A stretch of DNA of 32,951 nt from Pirellulaceae bacterium. Its GTDB lineage: Bacteria; Planctomycetota; Planctomycetia; Pirellulales; Pirellulaceae. Positions 25,421 through 32,951 of this stretch are shown here, piece after piece. Location of the stretch: assembly GCA_022448645.1 (NCBI GenBank), contig JAKVBZ010000056.1, forward strand, positions 1-32,951. Direction: 5' to 3'. Position numbers and translations under genes: made by a program. Positions within the stretch are counted from its first letter, which is position 1. Each line of letters starts with the position of its first letter. The notes under the pieces were generated by a model, which saw nothing but the letters and a program-made list of their open reading frames with translations, ran no database searches and had not been told where the DNA came from.

Positions 25421-26434
25421 ATGCAATCCATCACCATCTGTCGTTTGGTAGCTACAACACTGTGTGTTGCTAGTTGTTTCACAGGCTGCTCATCAGATGC
25501 ACTTCGGAATAAAATCAGTTTGCGCAGGCCGTTCGCCAACAGGGATGAACGTCAGCAACGACACGAAGTTGGTAGCTACCAGCAACAGATTGCCGAGGGT
25601 AAAGTCGCCGAAAACTCGAAAAATTGGCACCGGGCAGAGCAGATTTATAAAAAACTGATTGAAGCGGAGCCGGATCGTCCTGGGGCCTATCACCGCATCG
25701 GAGTGGTGTATGATTACCAGCAGGAATACGACAGGGCACAGGAGAATTTTTCCCAAGCAATCCGAATTAATCCTACGAATGCCGAAATCTGGAGTGATTT
25801 GGGATATTGTCTGTTTTTGAAAGGCGAGCTCGAGCAGGCGGAAAGCGCATTTGTGAAAGCCGTCAAATTGGCACCCGGAACCACACGAATTCACAACAAC
25901 CTAGGAATGGTGTACGCGCACTTAGATCGTCCGGACGATGCACTCGCCGAATTCCAACATGGTACGAACGAAGCGGATGCCTTGTTCAACCTGGCATATA
26001 TTTATTCGTCATGTCAAGAGACCGAAAAGGCGACGGCCTGTATCGAACGTTGTCTTTCGATCGAACCAAAGCACAAGAATGCCAAACGGGCATTGAAGAA
26101 GCTACGGGATCCGAAATTATCTGCGGTTGAGGCTGTATCCTACGAAGAAGGTACAGATGCCAGTGTGCATTGGATTCCGTACGTAGATGGCATGGAGAAT
26201 CAACAAGCAACCATCATGGACACACAGCCAGCCGCTGCCTCTGCCAACTTGGTCGAGTCGCATTCGGCGAATCGGCATGCTGGAAAGCGAGTCCGCCAGT
26301 TGCAGGCCAAGACGCAGGCGATGATGAGTCGCCGGATGAACCAACAATCGCATCCGGGAGCTGCCTCATTGGATACCAACCAAGTTGCCCCAATCCAGTC
26401 CGCCAGCCAATTCCAAAATCAGGCTGGGCTATAA
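25421..26434 (+). CDS. TPR lipoprotein, TadD-like
   Basis: The product has 337 residues. ATG 25421 has AAGGGG six bases upstream. A lipoprotein signal peptide ends in the lipobox CFTGC. Residues about 66-230 contain at least four tetratricopeptide repeats (for example NWHRAEQIYKKLIEAEPDRPGAYHRIG, EYDRAQENFSQAI, ELEQAESAFVKAV). The remaining 100 residues are polar, rich in Gln and Ala. TadD is a TPR lipoprotein of Tad pili thought to help assemble the secretin. The order secretin, lipoprotein, TPR lipoprotein supports that reading. The last gene of the trio is convergent with the SurA/PpiD-like gene. Confidence 0.75.
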   Translation: MQSITICRLVATTLCVASCFTGCSSDALRNKISLRRPFANRDERQQRHEVGSYQQQIAEGKVAENSKNWHRAEQIYKKLIEAEPDRPGAYHRIGVVYDYQQEYDRAQENFSQAIRINPTNAEIWSDLGYCLFLKGELEQAESAFVKAVKLAPGTTRIHNNLGMVYAHLDRPDDALAEFQHGTNEADALFNLAYIYSSCQETEKATACIERCLSIEPKHKNAKRALKKLRDPKLSAVEAVSYEEGTDASVHWIPYVDGMENQQATIMDTQPAAASANLVESHSANRHAGKRVRQLQAKTQAMMSRRMNQQSHPGAASLDTNQVAPIQSASQFQNQAGL

Positions 26435-26455
26435 AGAAATGGTGGATGGGGGTTG

Positions 26456-29014
26456 TCAACGGCGAATGGTTGCCGGTTCGGGAGGACGATTCCAGACGAC
26501 TTCTAGTTCCTCCTCGATGTCCAAGTACCATTGTCGTAGGAGTTCGCGCCGTTCTATTTCGGCAATCCTCATTAGCTGTGGATTAAAACCGCCATTCTCA
26601 TCGAGGTTTTCGAAAAATTCTTGTTGGCGTTGCTCTGGGTTCGTGGTTTCGTCGATCACTTGGACCACGTAAACAATGGATTCTGTTCGATTGACGGCGG
26701 TTCCTGCTTCACCCGCTGACAAGGAAAACGTGCTACGCATAAACTCGTTGCCAATCTGTTCCACGCCTTCCACTGGACTCAGGAAAAATTGGCCCCTTGG
26801 ATCGTCCGTCATTCCGACTACCGTATACCAGGAAAACGGACCTACTTCGGTCACGTTGTCCGAGGAGATGTCACTCAGGCGTTGGCCGGATTTGCCGACC
26901 TTTTGGGCCAGTTTTTCGGCTTCGGCTTGTGCGAGGTCAAGGGCCTGCTCTGTTTTCCAGACGTTGACGACCGTGTCATGCACTTCGTCGAGTTGGGGGA
27001 CTCGCTCTTCCTCAGAACCACTCTTCCAAAACACGAAATACTTCTCGGTTTGTGTGTTCCGGTCGTATAAAAACGCGTCCTTGGGCATAAACGGCAATAA
27101 ATTGGTACCTAAAAGCATGTCAGCGATCGGGACAGCATTGCGTCCTTCGATCACCTGAGACCTGCCGATTTCGTGCTGAGAGATCAATTCGCGACGGTCG
27201 ACGAGTGGAACGCTACCAGCCACAAGACCGTGTTCGTCTGCTAACTGTTGTAGGTCTGTTCGTGCAGGTTCTTTGGTTTCCAGCCCCTGTGCTTGATTGG
27301 CGAGCCACAGTCGGTGTTCGTCAAAATACTTGCGCATTTCGCGTTGAATCTGCTGCATCTTGTCTCTGACGGCTTCACTAGCAATCGGAACGGCCAAATT
27401 TGTGCGGATCCGATCTCTGACTTCGTCCAATGTGTAGTGACCATAGTCGGGTTCGTCGGAGACTTGCGAGTCCAGATCGAAATCCAAATCAAGATCGCTG
27501 CTGGTCGGCTGGTCGGAACCTGTATCTAAATCTTCAGAGCTGGCAACTTCTGCCGTAGAATTGTCGGGTTCACTGGATTCAGCCACAGTTGAATCTGGTT
27601 CCTCGCCTGTATCTTCAGCGGAGTCTTGGCCCCGTACGATGATGTCTTCAACAGATTCGTTTTCCTGCAGATCACTCGTTGATACTACACGCGTCGGAGT
27701 CCGTTGAGCACCGACGGTGGTGGTGTGTGCTAATAGGGCCGAGGATGTTTCCGATAGACTGGATTGATCGTCGGTCTTGGGAACCGGAGGTTGGGGGACA
27801 GCCTGTCGTGGATCGTCAGAGTTTATGGATTCTGGAGTCGGTATCTGGGGTGGGCCGCTTGCACCATCATCTACTGGCTCGGAATCGCCGGACGGTGTTT
27901 CGGATGCTGCTTCCGTTTCGCTGGGACTGGTGTTTTCCTCTGTAGGCAAATCCGTTTCGGTGGCCGCTTCATTGGGATTTTCACCGGCTGGTGGAGTGTC
28001 TCCATTGTCTTCATTTTCAACGGATGAATCTTGGGAATCACCCTCCGTAGAACTGCCATCTTCCACGTCAGGTTCGGTCTCTTCCGCCGGCGGTTCCGTA
28101 CGTTTAAACTCGTCCAGATTTTCGTCGTAATAGGTCTGAATCTCTTCGTCTGTGATGCTTTCCTCGGCCTCGGTGCGGAATTGCCGCATGTCTGCGACGA
28201 CGAAATCTAGTGATGTGCGGGCGGGAAGCTTGAATCCGGGTTCAGAATCGTTCGGATCGTCCACTCGATCTTTGTACTTTTGGTACAAACTTTGTATCTC
28301 AGAATTGCTTGGTTTTTCGATCTTGTCGATGAAATTGCTGACTGGTACGGGTTTGATTTCTGCCGTGACTTGCCGATGCAAGCGGTTGAAGTAGTCCCAA
28401 TTCTCGCCTGGGGTGCCCATTCGCATTCCAGATATGGCGAGCACCATCGTTTTCTGAGCGGCCAGATATCGCCCTAATACACGGAAAAGGCTGTTTTGAT
28501 CCATACCCTCAGGGGAGGCGGACTTCACGATGGAGCCGATCTCATCGCCTGACAGGACACTGCCGGTCAGTTGTTCCAAGAAATTCTGGATGATTTGGTC
28601 ATTGACGACGATTCCCAGTTGTTTTGCCCGATTAGCCAGCAGCTCAGTTTGCAGTAGTGCTCGTCCAGAATTATCGACCGAGATACCTGGTTCAACGATC
28701 AAGTTTGTCCGTGGGTCGCGTACGATTCCTATTGCGTTCGGCGTGCCTCCCTTTTGCTCAGCAGCTGCAACCAGATTGTATAGGATTCTCAAGACGATCG
28801 AGTGTTCTGCCCGCAAGTTATACATCTCGTTTTCATTCAGTTCGCCAGCGTTCCAATGGACGACGACGTCGTTCCGGGGATTGTCATTTCCCGAACCGTT
28901 GAAAAATTGCATGGAGGCAGACGGCAACAAGAATGCGATCATGATCGCCACACCGAACAACGCCAGCAAGGTTTTCTGATGCTTACGAAATAATGCTAAA
29001 GGGCCACCAGCCAT
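26456..29014 (-). CDS. SurA/PpiD-like periplasmic chaperone with large acidic insert
   Basis: The product has 852 residues from ATG 29014 (AGGA about nine bases upstream); the frame is open to 29143 but the typical start of the family, MAGGPLALFRKHQK, is at 29014. A single membrane anchor follows (about residues 15-32, TLLALFGVAIMIAFLLP). The SurA N-terminal-like helical part ends near YYDENLDEFKR. From about residue 307 to 520 there is a low-complexity stretch rich in Glu, Asp, Ser, Thr and Pro. Then a C-terminal part resumes at YTLDEVRDRIRTNLA. I do not see a clear parvulin (PPIase) domain, so it may act as a chaperone rather than an isomerase. The 5' leader is T-rich. It is convergent with the TPR gene. 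Confidence 0.7.
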   Translation of the reverse strand: MAGGPLALFRKHQKTLLALFGVAIMIAFLLPSASMQFFNGSGNDNPRNDVVVHWNAGELNENEMYNLRAEHSIVLRILYNLVAAAEQKGGTPNAIGIVRDPRTNLIVEPGISVDNSGRALLQTELLANRAKQLGIVVNDQIIQNFLEQLTGSVLSGDEIGSIVKSASPEGMDQNSLFRVLGRYLAAQKTMVLAISGMRMGTPGENWDYFNRLHRQVTAEIKPVPVSNFIDKIEKPSNSEIQSLYQKYKDRVDDPNDSEPGFKLPARTSLDFVVADMRQFRTEAEESITDEEIQTYYDENLDEFKRTEPPAEETEPDVEDGSSTEGDSQDSSVENEDNGDTPPAGENPNEAATETDLPTEENTSPSETEAASETPSGDSEPVDDGASGPPQIPTPESINSDDPRQAVPQPPVPKTDDQSSLSETSSALLAHTTTVGAQRTPTRVVSTSDLQENESVEDIIVRGQDSAEDTGEEPDSTVAESSEPDNSTAEVASSEDLDTGSDQPTSSDLDLDFDLDSQVSDEPDYGHYTLDEVRDRIRTNLAVPIASEAVRDKMQQIQREMRKYFDEHRLWLANQAQGLETKEPARTDLQQLADEHGLVAGSVPLVDRRELISQHEIGRSQVIEGRNAVPIADMLLGTNLLPFMPKDAFLYDRNTQTEKYFVFWKSGSEEERVPQLDEVHDTVVNVWKTEQALDLAQAEAEKLAQKVGKSGQRLSDISSDNVTEVGPFSWYTVVGMTDDPRGQFFLSPVEGVEQIGNEFMRSTFSLSAGEAGTAVNRTESIVYVVQVIDETTNPEQRQQEFFENLDENGGFNPQLMRIAEIERRELLRQWYLDIEEELEVVWNRPPEPATIRR

Positions 29015-29554
29015 TTCGTTGTGTCCTGCAAAAAAAAGCGAAAAAGGAAAAAAAACCAAAAACCATACAGGGTCACGCCAAGTCATCAGCGGATGATTTA
29101 ATGGCCGAATAGTCGTCCATCCTGCCCGAGACACGGCCGCCATGTACCAGGCTAACCCCTGACTTCTGAAGAAAATGTCTGGGGTATGCCGGCTTGACAG
29201 TTGACATTGCCACGTATAAATGGTTTGCCAGAAAGCTGTGATCGTACGGCGCTGGGCATTGTAGGTCTGGATGACCTAAATGCAATCCCAAAAAGGGGAT
29301 GTCGTCAGTTGGCAAGTAAAAAACATGAGTACGTTGGCCAAGAATGGCTCCAAAGCGTCCCTTTGATCAGACCGATTGGAGATTTTATCCCGTTTTTTTC
29401 TGTCAATTGAGCGCGGATTAGCGCAAATATGACGTTTGGGAGTATTTCAGAATTGCGATTCAGGAATCCCGCTGGCGAAAGCTGATAGGAAATTGTGACA
29501 AAGTTTAACTAACCTCCCTATTTTCACTTTAATTTTGTGAATTGGGCGTAGCAC
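29015..29554. other. Gap between the SurA-like gene and topA
   Basis: About 540 bases without a supported gene. Near the SurA-like gene are A-runs (29030-29037, 29041-29045, 29048-29055, 29058-29062) that make a T-rich leader for it. TTGACA (29194-29199) and TATAAA (29215-29220) form a promoter-like pair with a 15-base spacer, shorter than optimal. A strong hairpin lies at 29256-29283. The topA ATG at 29555 has no clear Shine-Dalgarno. Confidence 0.5.
29256..29283. other. Strong isolated hairpin upstream of topA
   Basis: GCATT (29256-29260), a single bulged G and TAGGTC (29262-29267) pair with GACCTA (29273-29278) and AATGC (29279-29283) around the five-base loop TGGAT. This gives 11 base pairs with one bulge, followed by an A-run on the plus strand rather than T. 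It is not a standard terminator. Its role is unknown. Confidence 0.75.
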
Positions 29555-32314
29555 ATGGCTAAGAAAGCATCAGCCGGAAAATCGTTAGTCATTGTTGAAT
29601 CGCCTGCCAAGGCGAAAACAATCTCCAAATTCCTGGGGTCCGGGTTCACCGTGGAGGCCAGCATTGGGCACGTGCGTGATTTACCGCAGGGTGCAAAGGA
29701 GATTCCCAAAAAATTTAAGGAGGAAGAATGGGCATATTTGGGAGTGAATGTCAACGACAAGTTTACTCCCGTGTACATTATTCCTGCGGGTAAAAAAAAG
29801 CAGGTAGACAAGCTAAAGAAGCTGTTGCAGGAATCTCAAGACCTCTATCTGGCGACTGACGAAGACCGTGAAGGTGAGGCCATCAGTTGGCATTTATGTG
29901 AGTTGTTAAAGCCGAAGGTACCGGTGCATCGTTTGGTCTTCCACGAAATCACCAAACAAGCCATTGGCGAAGCCTTAGATAACCCTCGGGAAATCGATGA
30001 CGGTTTGGTTCGCGCCCAGGAAACTCGTCGTATTCTGGATCGACTCTATGGATACGAAGTCTCTCCGTTATTGTGGCGCAAAGTTAGACCGAAACTGTCT
30101 GCCGGACGTGTACAAAGCGTGGCTGTACGAATTATCGTCCAGCGTGAACGCCATCGCATGGCTTTCCATTCCGCGACCTATTGGGATTTGCTTGGCTCGT
30201 TTGCCACACCGTCGAAGGATCAATTTCAGGCAACGTTGACATCGGTGAATGGCCAACGGATTCCGACGGGCAAAGACTTTGATGCCAGTACGGGAAAACT
30301 GAAGAGCGACGGTTGTGTGCTTTTAGGCGAAGCGGATGCCCAAAAGCTGGTCGAACGACTTCAATCGGCTGAATTCCGGGTGACATCTCTAGAAGAAGTC
30401 CCCTATCGCTCGAAGCCCTCTGCACCGTTTACGACGAGTACCATGCAACAGGAAGGGAATCGCAAGCTCGGGTTCTCGTCGCGGCGAACGATGCAGCTGG
30501 CGCAAAGCTTGTATGAAAACGGACATATCACGTACATGCGTACCGATTCGACCAATTTAGCGCAGGTTGCTTTGGATGACGCTCGCGATTTAGTACGGGC
30601 CGAATATGGTGCGGAATACTTGCCTGATGTACCCAGAACCTATGCGACCAAAGTCAAGAACGCCCAGGAGGCTCACGAAGCCATTCGACCAGCAGGTCAT
30701 CCTTTTGAGCTTCCGGCCGCACTCAAATCACAGCTTCACAGCGACGAGTTTCGGTTGTTCGAGTTGATTTGGAAGCGCACCATCGCGAGCCAGATGGAAG
30801 ACGCGCGAGGCCGAACTGTGAAGATCGCGCTCGAGGCCGACGGTGTAGTCTTCCAGGCCAGTGGCAGGATCATTGATTTTCCCGGATTCCTGCGGGCTTA
30901 TGTCGAAGGTTCCGATGATCCGAATGCCGAATTGGCGGACAAAGAAACGATTTTGCCTAAGGTGGTTGAGGGCGAAATTCTATCGTGTCTGGAATTGGAC
31001 TCTAAGGATCATACGACGCAACCACCATCCAGATTTAGCGAAGCAGCGCTGACTCGTGAACTCGAGCGGTTAGGGATCGGTCGTCCCAGTACGTACGCGG
31101 CGATCATCGAGACGATACTAGCTCGTGACTATGTGTTTAAGAAAGGCAATGCGCTGGTACCGACGTGGGTTGCATTTTCCGTCACCCAGTTGATGGAAAA
31201 ACATCTGCCGACGCTGGTCGATTTTCAGTTTACGGCCCAGATGGAGGACGATCTGGATGCCATTAGCCGCCGTGAAGCTCAGCACTTGGAGTACCTGAAC
31301 CAGTTCTATTTTGGGAATGGTCGTCCTGGGTTGAAACAGCAGTTGGATAACAAGATCGAAGAGATTGATGCCCGGAATATCAGTCAAATCTTCATCGGCA
31401 AGCCGGATTCAGGGGAGTACCAGGACGAGATTTACGTGCGTGTTGGTCGCTATGGGCCATTCATTGAACAAGGGGAGCGCCGCGCCAGTCTGCGTGGAGA
31501 TCTTTGCCCAGATGAATTGCGCATCGCGCTGGCTTTGGAGTTGCTCGAGCGAGCCGCTCAAGGTGACGAGCCGCTTGGTGAATGTCCGGAAACCGGCCTG
31601 CCAGTGTTTCTTAAAGAAGGCCGCTATGGGCCGTACGTGCAATTGGGGACCCCGGGTGGGGATGAAAAGCCCCAAAACGCGGGATTGCTGAAAGGCATGG
31701 AGCCTGCTGATATAACGTTAGACGTAGCGCTGAAGCTTCTCTCCCTGCCACGAACGGTGGGGGACCATCCTGAAAAGCAGGAGCCCATTGTGGCCTACAA
31801 CGGTCGCTTTGGCCCGTACATCAAATGTGTGGATGAGACTCGTTCTCTACCTGCGGAGGTGTCCCCGCTGGATGTGACCCTTACACAAGCTGTGGAGCTG
31901 TTGGCTCAACCCAAACAGAATCGACGAGGTAGAGCGGCTCCGAAAGAACCCCTTAAGGTTTTTGAAGCTTCTCCGGAAACGGGTGAGCCTATCAAGTTGT
32001 TAGACGGTCGTTACGGTCCCTATGTCACGGACGGTACGACCAATGCGTCTATCCCACGCGCCACACCTACCGAAGATGTCGATTTCAAAATGGCTGTAGA
32101 TTTGTTGGCAGAACGTGCGGCGCGAGGTCCCGCAAAGAAGAAAACGAAAAAGAAGGCTGCCAAAAAGTCTACAACACGCAAAAAAACGAAAAGCAAGAAG
32201 GCCGCCACGAAGAAAAAATCGACCACACCTCGAAAAACTGCAGGGACAAAAAAAGTGGCGAAGAAAAAGGCGAGTACCAAAAAGAAGGCTTCTGTAAAGA
32301 AGAAAAAGAAATAG
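29555..32314 (+). CDS. topA: DNA topoisomerase I
   Basis: The product has 919 residues. The TOPRIM domain shows the catalytic acids: E15 in VIVESPAKA and D102, D104, E106 in TDEDREGE. The active tyrosine is predicted at Y327 in ITYMRTDSTNLA. It is the bacterial type IA enzyme that relaxes negative supercoils. The C-terminal part has no obvious C4 zinc fingers; it has repeated GRYGPY(V/I)-type modules (four visible, for example GRYGPFIEQG, GRYGPYVQLG, GRFGPYIKC, GRYGPYVTDG). The last about 60 residues are lysine-rich (K/T/A/S), like a histone H1-type tail. The start ATG 29555 lies at the beginning of the conserved domain. It is convergent with acpS. Confidence 0.97.
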   Translation: MAKKASAGKSLVIVESPAKAKTISKFLGSGFTVEASIGHVRDLPQGAKEIPKKFKEEEWAYLGVNVNDKFTPVYIIPAGKKKQVDKLKKLLQESQDLYLATDEDREGEAISWHLCELLKPKVPVHRLVFHEITKQAIGEALDNPREIDDGLVRAQETRRILDRLYGYEVSPLLWRKVRPKLSAGRVQSVAVRIIVQRERHRMAFHSATYWDLLGSFATPSKDQFQATLTSVNGQRIPTGKDFDASTGKLKSDGCVLLGEADAQKLVERLQSAEFRVTSLEEVPYRSKPSAPFTTSTMQQEGNRKLGFSSRRTMQLAQSLYENGHITYMRTDSTNLAQVALDDARDLVRAEYGAEYLPDVPRTYATKVKNAQEAHEAIRPAGHPFELPAALKSQLHSDEFRLFELIWKRTIASQMEDARGRTVKIALEADGVVFQASGRIIDFPGFLRAYVEGSDDPNAELADKETILPKVVEGEILSCLELDSKDHTTQPPSRFSEAALTRELERLGIGRPSTYAAIIETILARDYVFKKGNALVPTWVAFSVTQLMEKHLPTLVDFQFTAQMEDDLDAISRREAQHLEYLNQFYFGNGRPGLKQQLDNKIEEIDARNISQIFIGKPDSGEYQDEIYVRVGRYGPFIEQGERRASLRGDLCPDELRIALALELLERAAQGDEPLGECPETGLPVFLKEGRYGPYVQLGTPGGDEKPQNAGLLKGMEPADITLDVALKLLSLPRTVGDHPEKQEPIVAYNGRFGPYIKCVDETRSLPAEVSPLDVTLTQAVELLAQPKQNRRGRAAPKEPLKVFEASPETGEPIKLLDGRYGPYVTDGTTNASIPRATPTEDVDFKMAVDLLAERAARGPAKKKTKKKAAKKSTTRKKTKSKKAATKKKSTTPRKTAGTKKVAKKKASTKKKASVKKKKK

Positions 32315-32338
32315 CGTTGTCGTTCGAGGTTGTCCTGC

Positions 32339-32764
32339 TCAGTCTTCTTCGGGTTCGGACAACAGGTCCAATGGAGTCGTTTCGGGACCTACGGCCAGCG
32401 CGTAGGCTGTGGCGTGGGAGCGGCAATGCGAGATGCTGATGTGAATTTCTCCCACACCTAAAGTCGCACATACGTCCCGTGCGCTTCCTCCCAGACGAAT
32501 AATCGGTTTGCCTCCCGGCTGATGTTGGACTTCGATGTCACGCCAACGGATCCCTTGGGCCCAACCCGTTCCAAGTGCCTTCAATACTGCTTCTTTGGCA
32601 GCCCACCGACCAGCATAGTGTTGTGTCGCAGCTTTTCGCTGTGCACAGTATTCGATTTCATGGTCCGTGTAGACACGTCGAATGAATAATTCGCCGTGCC
32701 GGTCAATCATCTGAGCGATGCGCAAACACTCGATGATGTCAGTTCCGATGCCTATAATCTGCAT
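32339..32764 (-). CDS. acpS: Holo-[acyl-carrier-protein] synthase
   Basis: The product has 141 residues, slightly longer than the typical 120-130 because of a short acidic C-terminal tail. Family residues are present: GTD (D9 binds magnesium) in IIGIGTDIIE, and E58 in RWAAKEAVLKALG. The second half has the expected ISISHCRSHATAYALA. AcpS transfers 4'-phosphopantetheine from CoA to the acyl carrier protein, needed for fatty acid synthesis. The start ATG 32764 is nine bases after the trpS stop codon on the same strand, so the two are likely one operon. It is convergent with topA. Confidence 0.97.
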   Translation of the reverse strand: MQIIGIGTDIIECLRIAQMIDRHGELFIRRVYTDHEIEYCAQRKAATQHYAGRWAAKEAVLKALGTGWAQGIRWRDIEVQHQPGGKPIIRLGGSARDVCATLGVGEIHISISHCRSHATAYALAVGPETTPLDLLSEPEED

Positions 32765-32773
32765 GATCTCTGG

Positions 32774-32951
32774 TCAGTTGCTTTTGTAATGAATGCCACA
32801 CGCCTGTTGAGCTCTCAGGAGTACTTCACTAGCTTTCGTGCGAGCTTGTTGGGCCCCAGAAGCGAGGATTTCTCGCACCTGTTCAGGGTGTTGTTCGAAT
32901 TTACATCGCCGTTCACGTGCTTCTGCAAAGTACTCTTCCGACAATTCAGCC
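32774..32951 (-). CDS. trpS: Tryptophan-tRNA ligase, C-terminal part (truncated by window edge)
   Basis: Only the last 58 codons are inside the window. The frame reads AELSEEYFAEARERRCKFEQ, then HPEQVREILASGAQQARTKA and ASEVLLRAQQACGIHYKSN, then stop. This matches the C-terminal helices of tryptophanyl-tRNA synthetase, where a helix with G-A-x-x-A-R-x-x-A-x-E-x-L is typical. The short visible part leaves room for another class I synthetase of the same kind (for example TyrS), but the pattern points to TrpS. It is nine bases upstream of acpS. Confidence 0.65.
   Translation of the reverse strand, partial: AELSEEYFAEARERRCKFEQHPEQVREILASGAQQARTKASEVLLRAQQACGIHYKSN

Noticed and set aside
27679..28130. 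Plus-strand frames opposite the acidic insert of the SurA-like gene
   Set aside because: They mirror the low-complexity codons of the insert and have no independent support.
29194..29220. TTGACA and TATAAA as a promoter for topA
   Set aside because: The spacer is 15 bases and topA begins 335 bases later; promoter-like pairs of this quality are expected by chance. Kept only as a remark.
29201..29410. 69-codon frame upstream of topA
   Set aside because: It begins at a TTG with no ribosome-binding site and overlaps the hairpin; no family resemblance.
32329..32363. GTTGTCC/GGACAAC inverted repeat between topA and acpS as a terminator
   Set aside because: The loop is 21 bases, no T-run follows, and it overlaps the acpS coding end.

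Overview
The window looks like an ordinary chromosomal stretch of a planctomycete, most likely of the Pirellulales type. I base this on several family resemblances: a YhaN-like membrane-anchored SMC protein, an 'RFTIRRLIALTAACG'-type small membrane protein, a zinc-ribbon of the CPxC...GK..CPxC type, a PEP-CTERM protein, a secretin with a long N-terminal extension, a SurA/PpiD-like protein with a long acidic insert, and topoisomerase I with a lysine-rich tail. GC content appears to be in the low fifties, many genes use GTG or TTG starts, and intergenic gaps are long. No cas genes, transposases, phage genes or tRNAs were recognised.

Layout. 1-2974: 3' part of a YhaN/Rad50-like coiled-coil ATPase. 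3389-4759 (minus): PAP2 phosphatase and a DUF2784 membrane protein. 4975-10210 (plus): a tightly overlapping four-gene ABC transporter operon (small membrane protein, large exported/membrane protein, ATPase, permease). 10500-12038: comM/yifB. 12383-13066: zinc-ribbon coiled-coil membrane protein. 13369-13479: a micro-ORF ending in a decayed copy of the comM 3' end. 13771-14517: PEP-CTERM protein. 14589-15044 (minus): FHA-domain protein. 15228-16193: TIGR01212/YhcC-type radical SAM protein. 16230-16650: RNase P RNA (rnpB) with an unusually extended P1 helix running into a T-run. 16817-17311 (minus): ribbon-helix-helix protein. 17312-18276: almost 1 kb with no supported gene. 18277-20456: hflX and a translationally coupled SDR oxidoreductase. 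20706-22097 (minus): exported protein resembling DUF1570/peptidase-MA proteins but without the metal-binding motif. 22434-26434 (plus): secretin, OmpA-like lipoprotein and TPR lipoprotein, which look like a detached outer-membrane part of a Tad/Flp pilus system. 26456-29014 (minus): SurA/PpiD-like chaperone. 29555-32314: topA. 32339-32951 (minus): acpS, with the 3' end of trpS just upstream of it.

How the genes work together. Most of the window is housekeeping: topA, acpS, trpS, rnpB, hflX, comM. Three groups look like functional units. The ABC operon has 4-nt overlaps suggesting translational coupling. hflX and the SDR gene share a TTGA overlap. The secretin-lipoprotein-TPR trio is predicted to build an outer-membrane pore with its pilotin-type lipoproteins, but its inner-membrane motor genes are not in the window. 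I did not find a clear new multi-gene defence or mobile system. The most unusual signals are the comM 3'-end remnant about 1.4 kb downstream of comM, the rnpB P1/terminator arrangement, the orphan Tad outer-membrane module, the apparently inactive peptidase-like protein, and a strong isolated hairpin upstream of topA.
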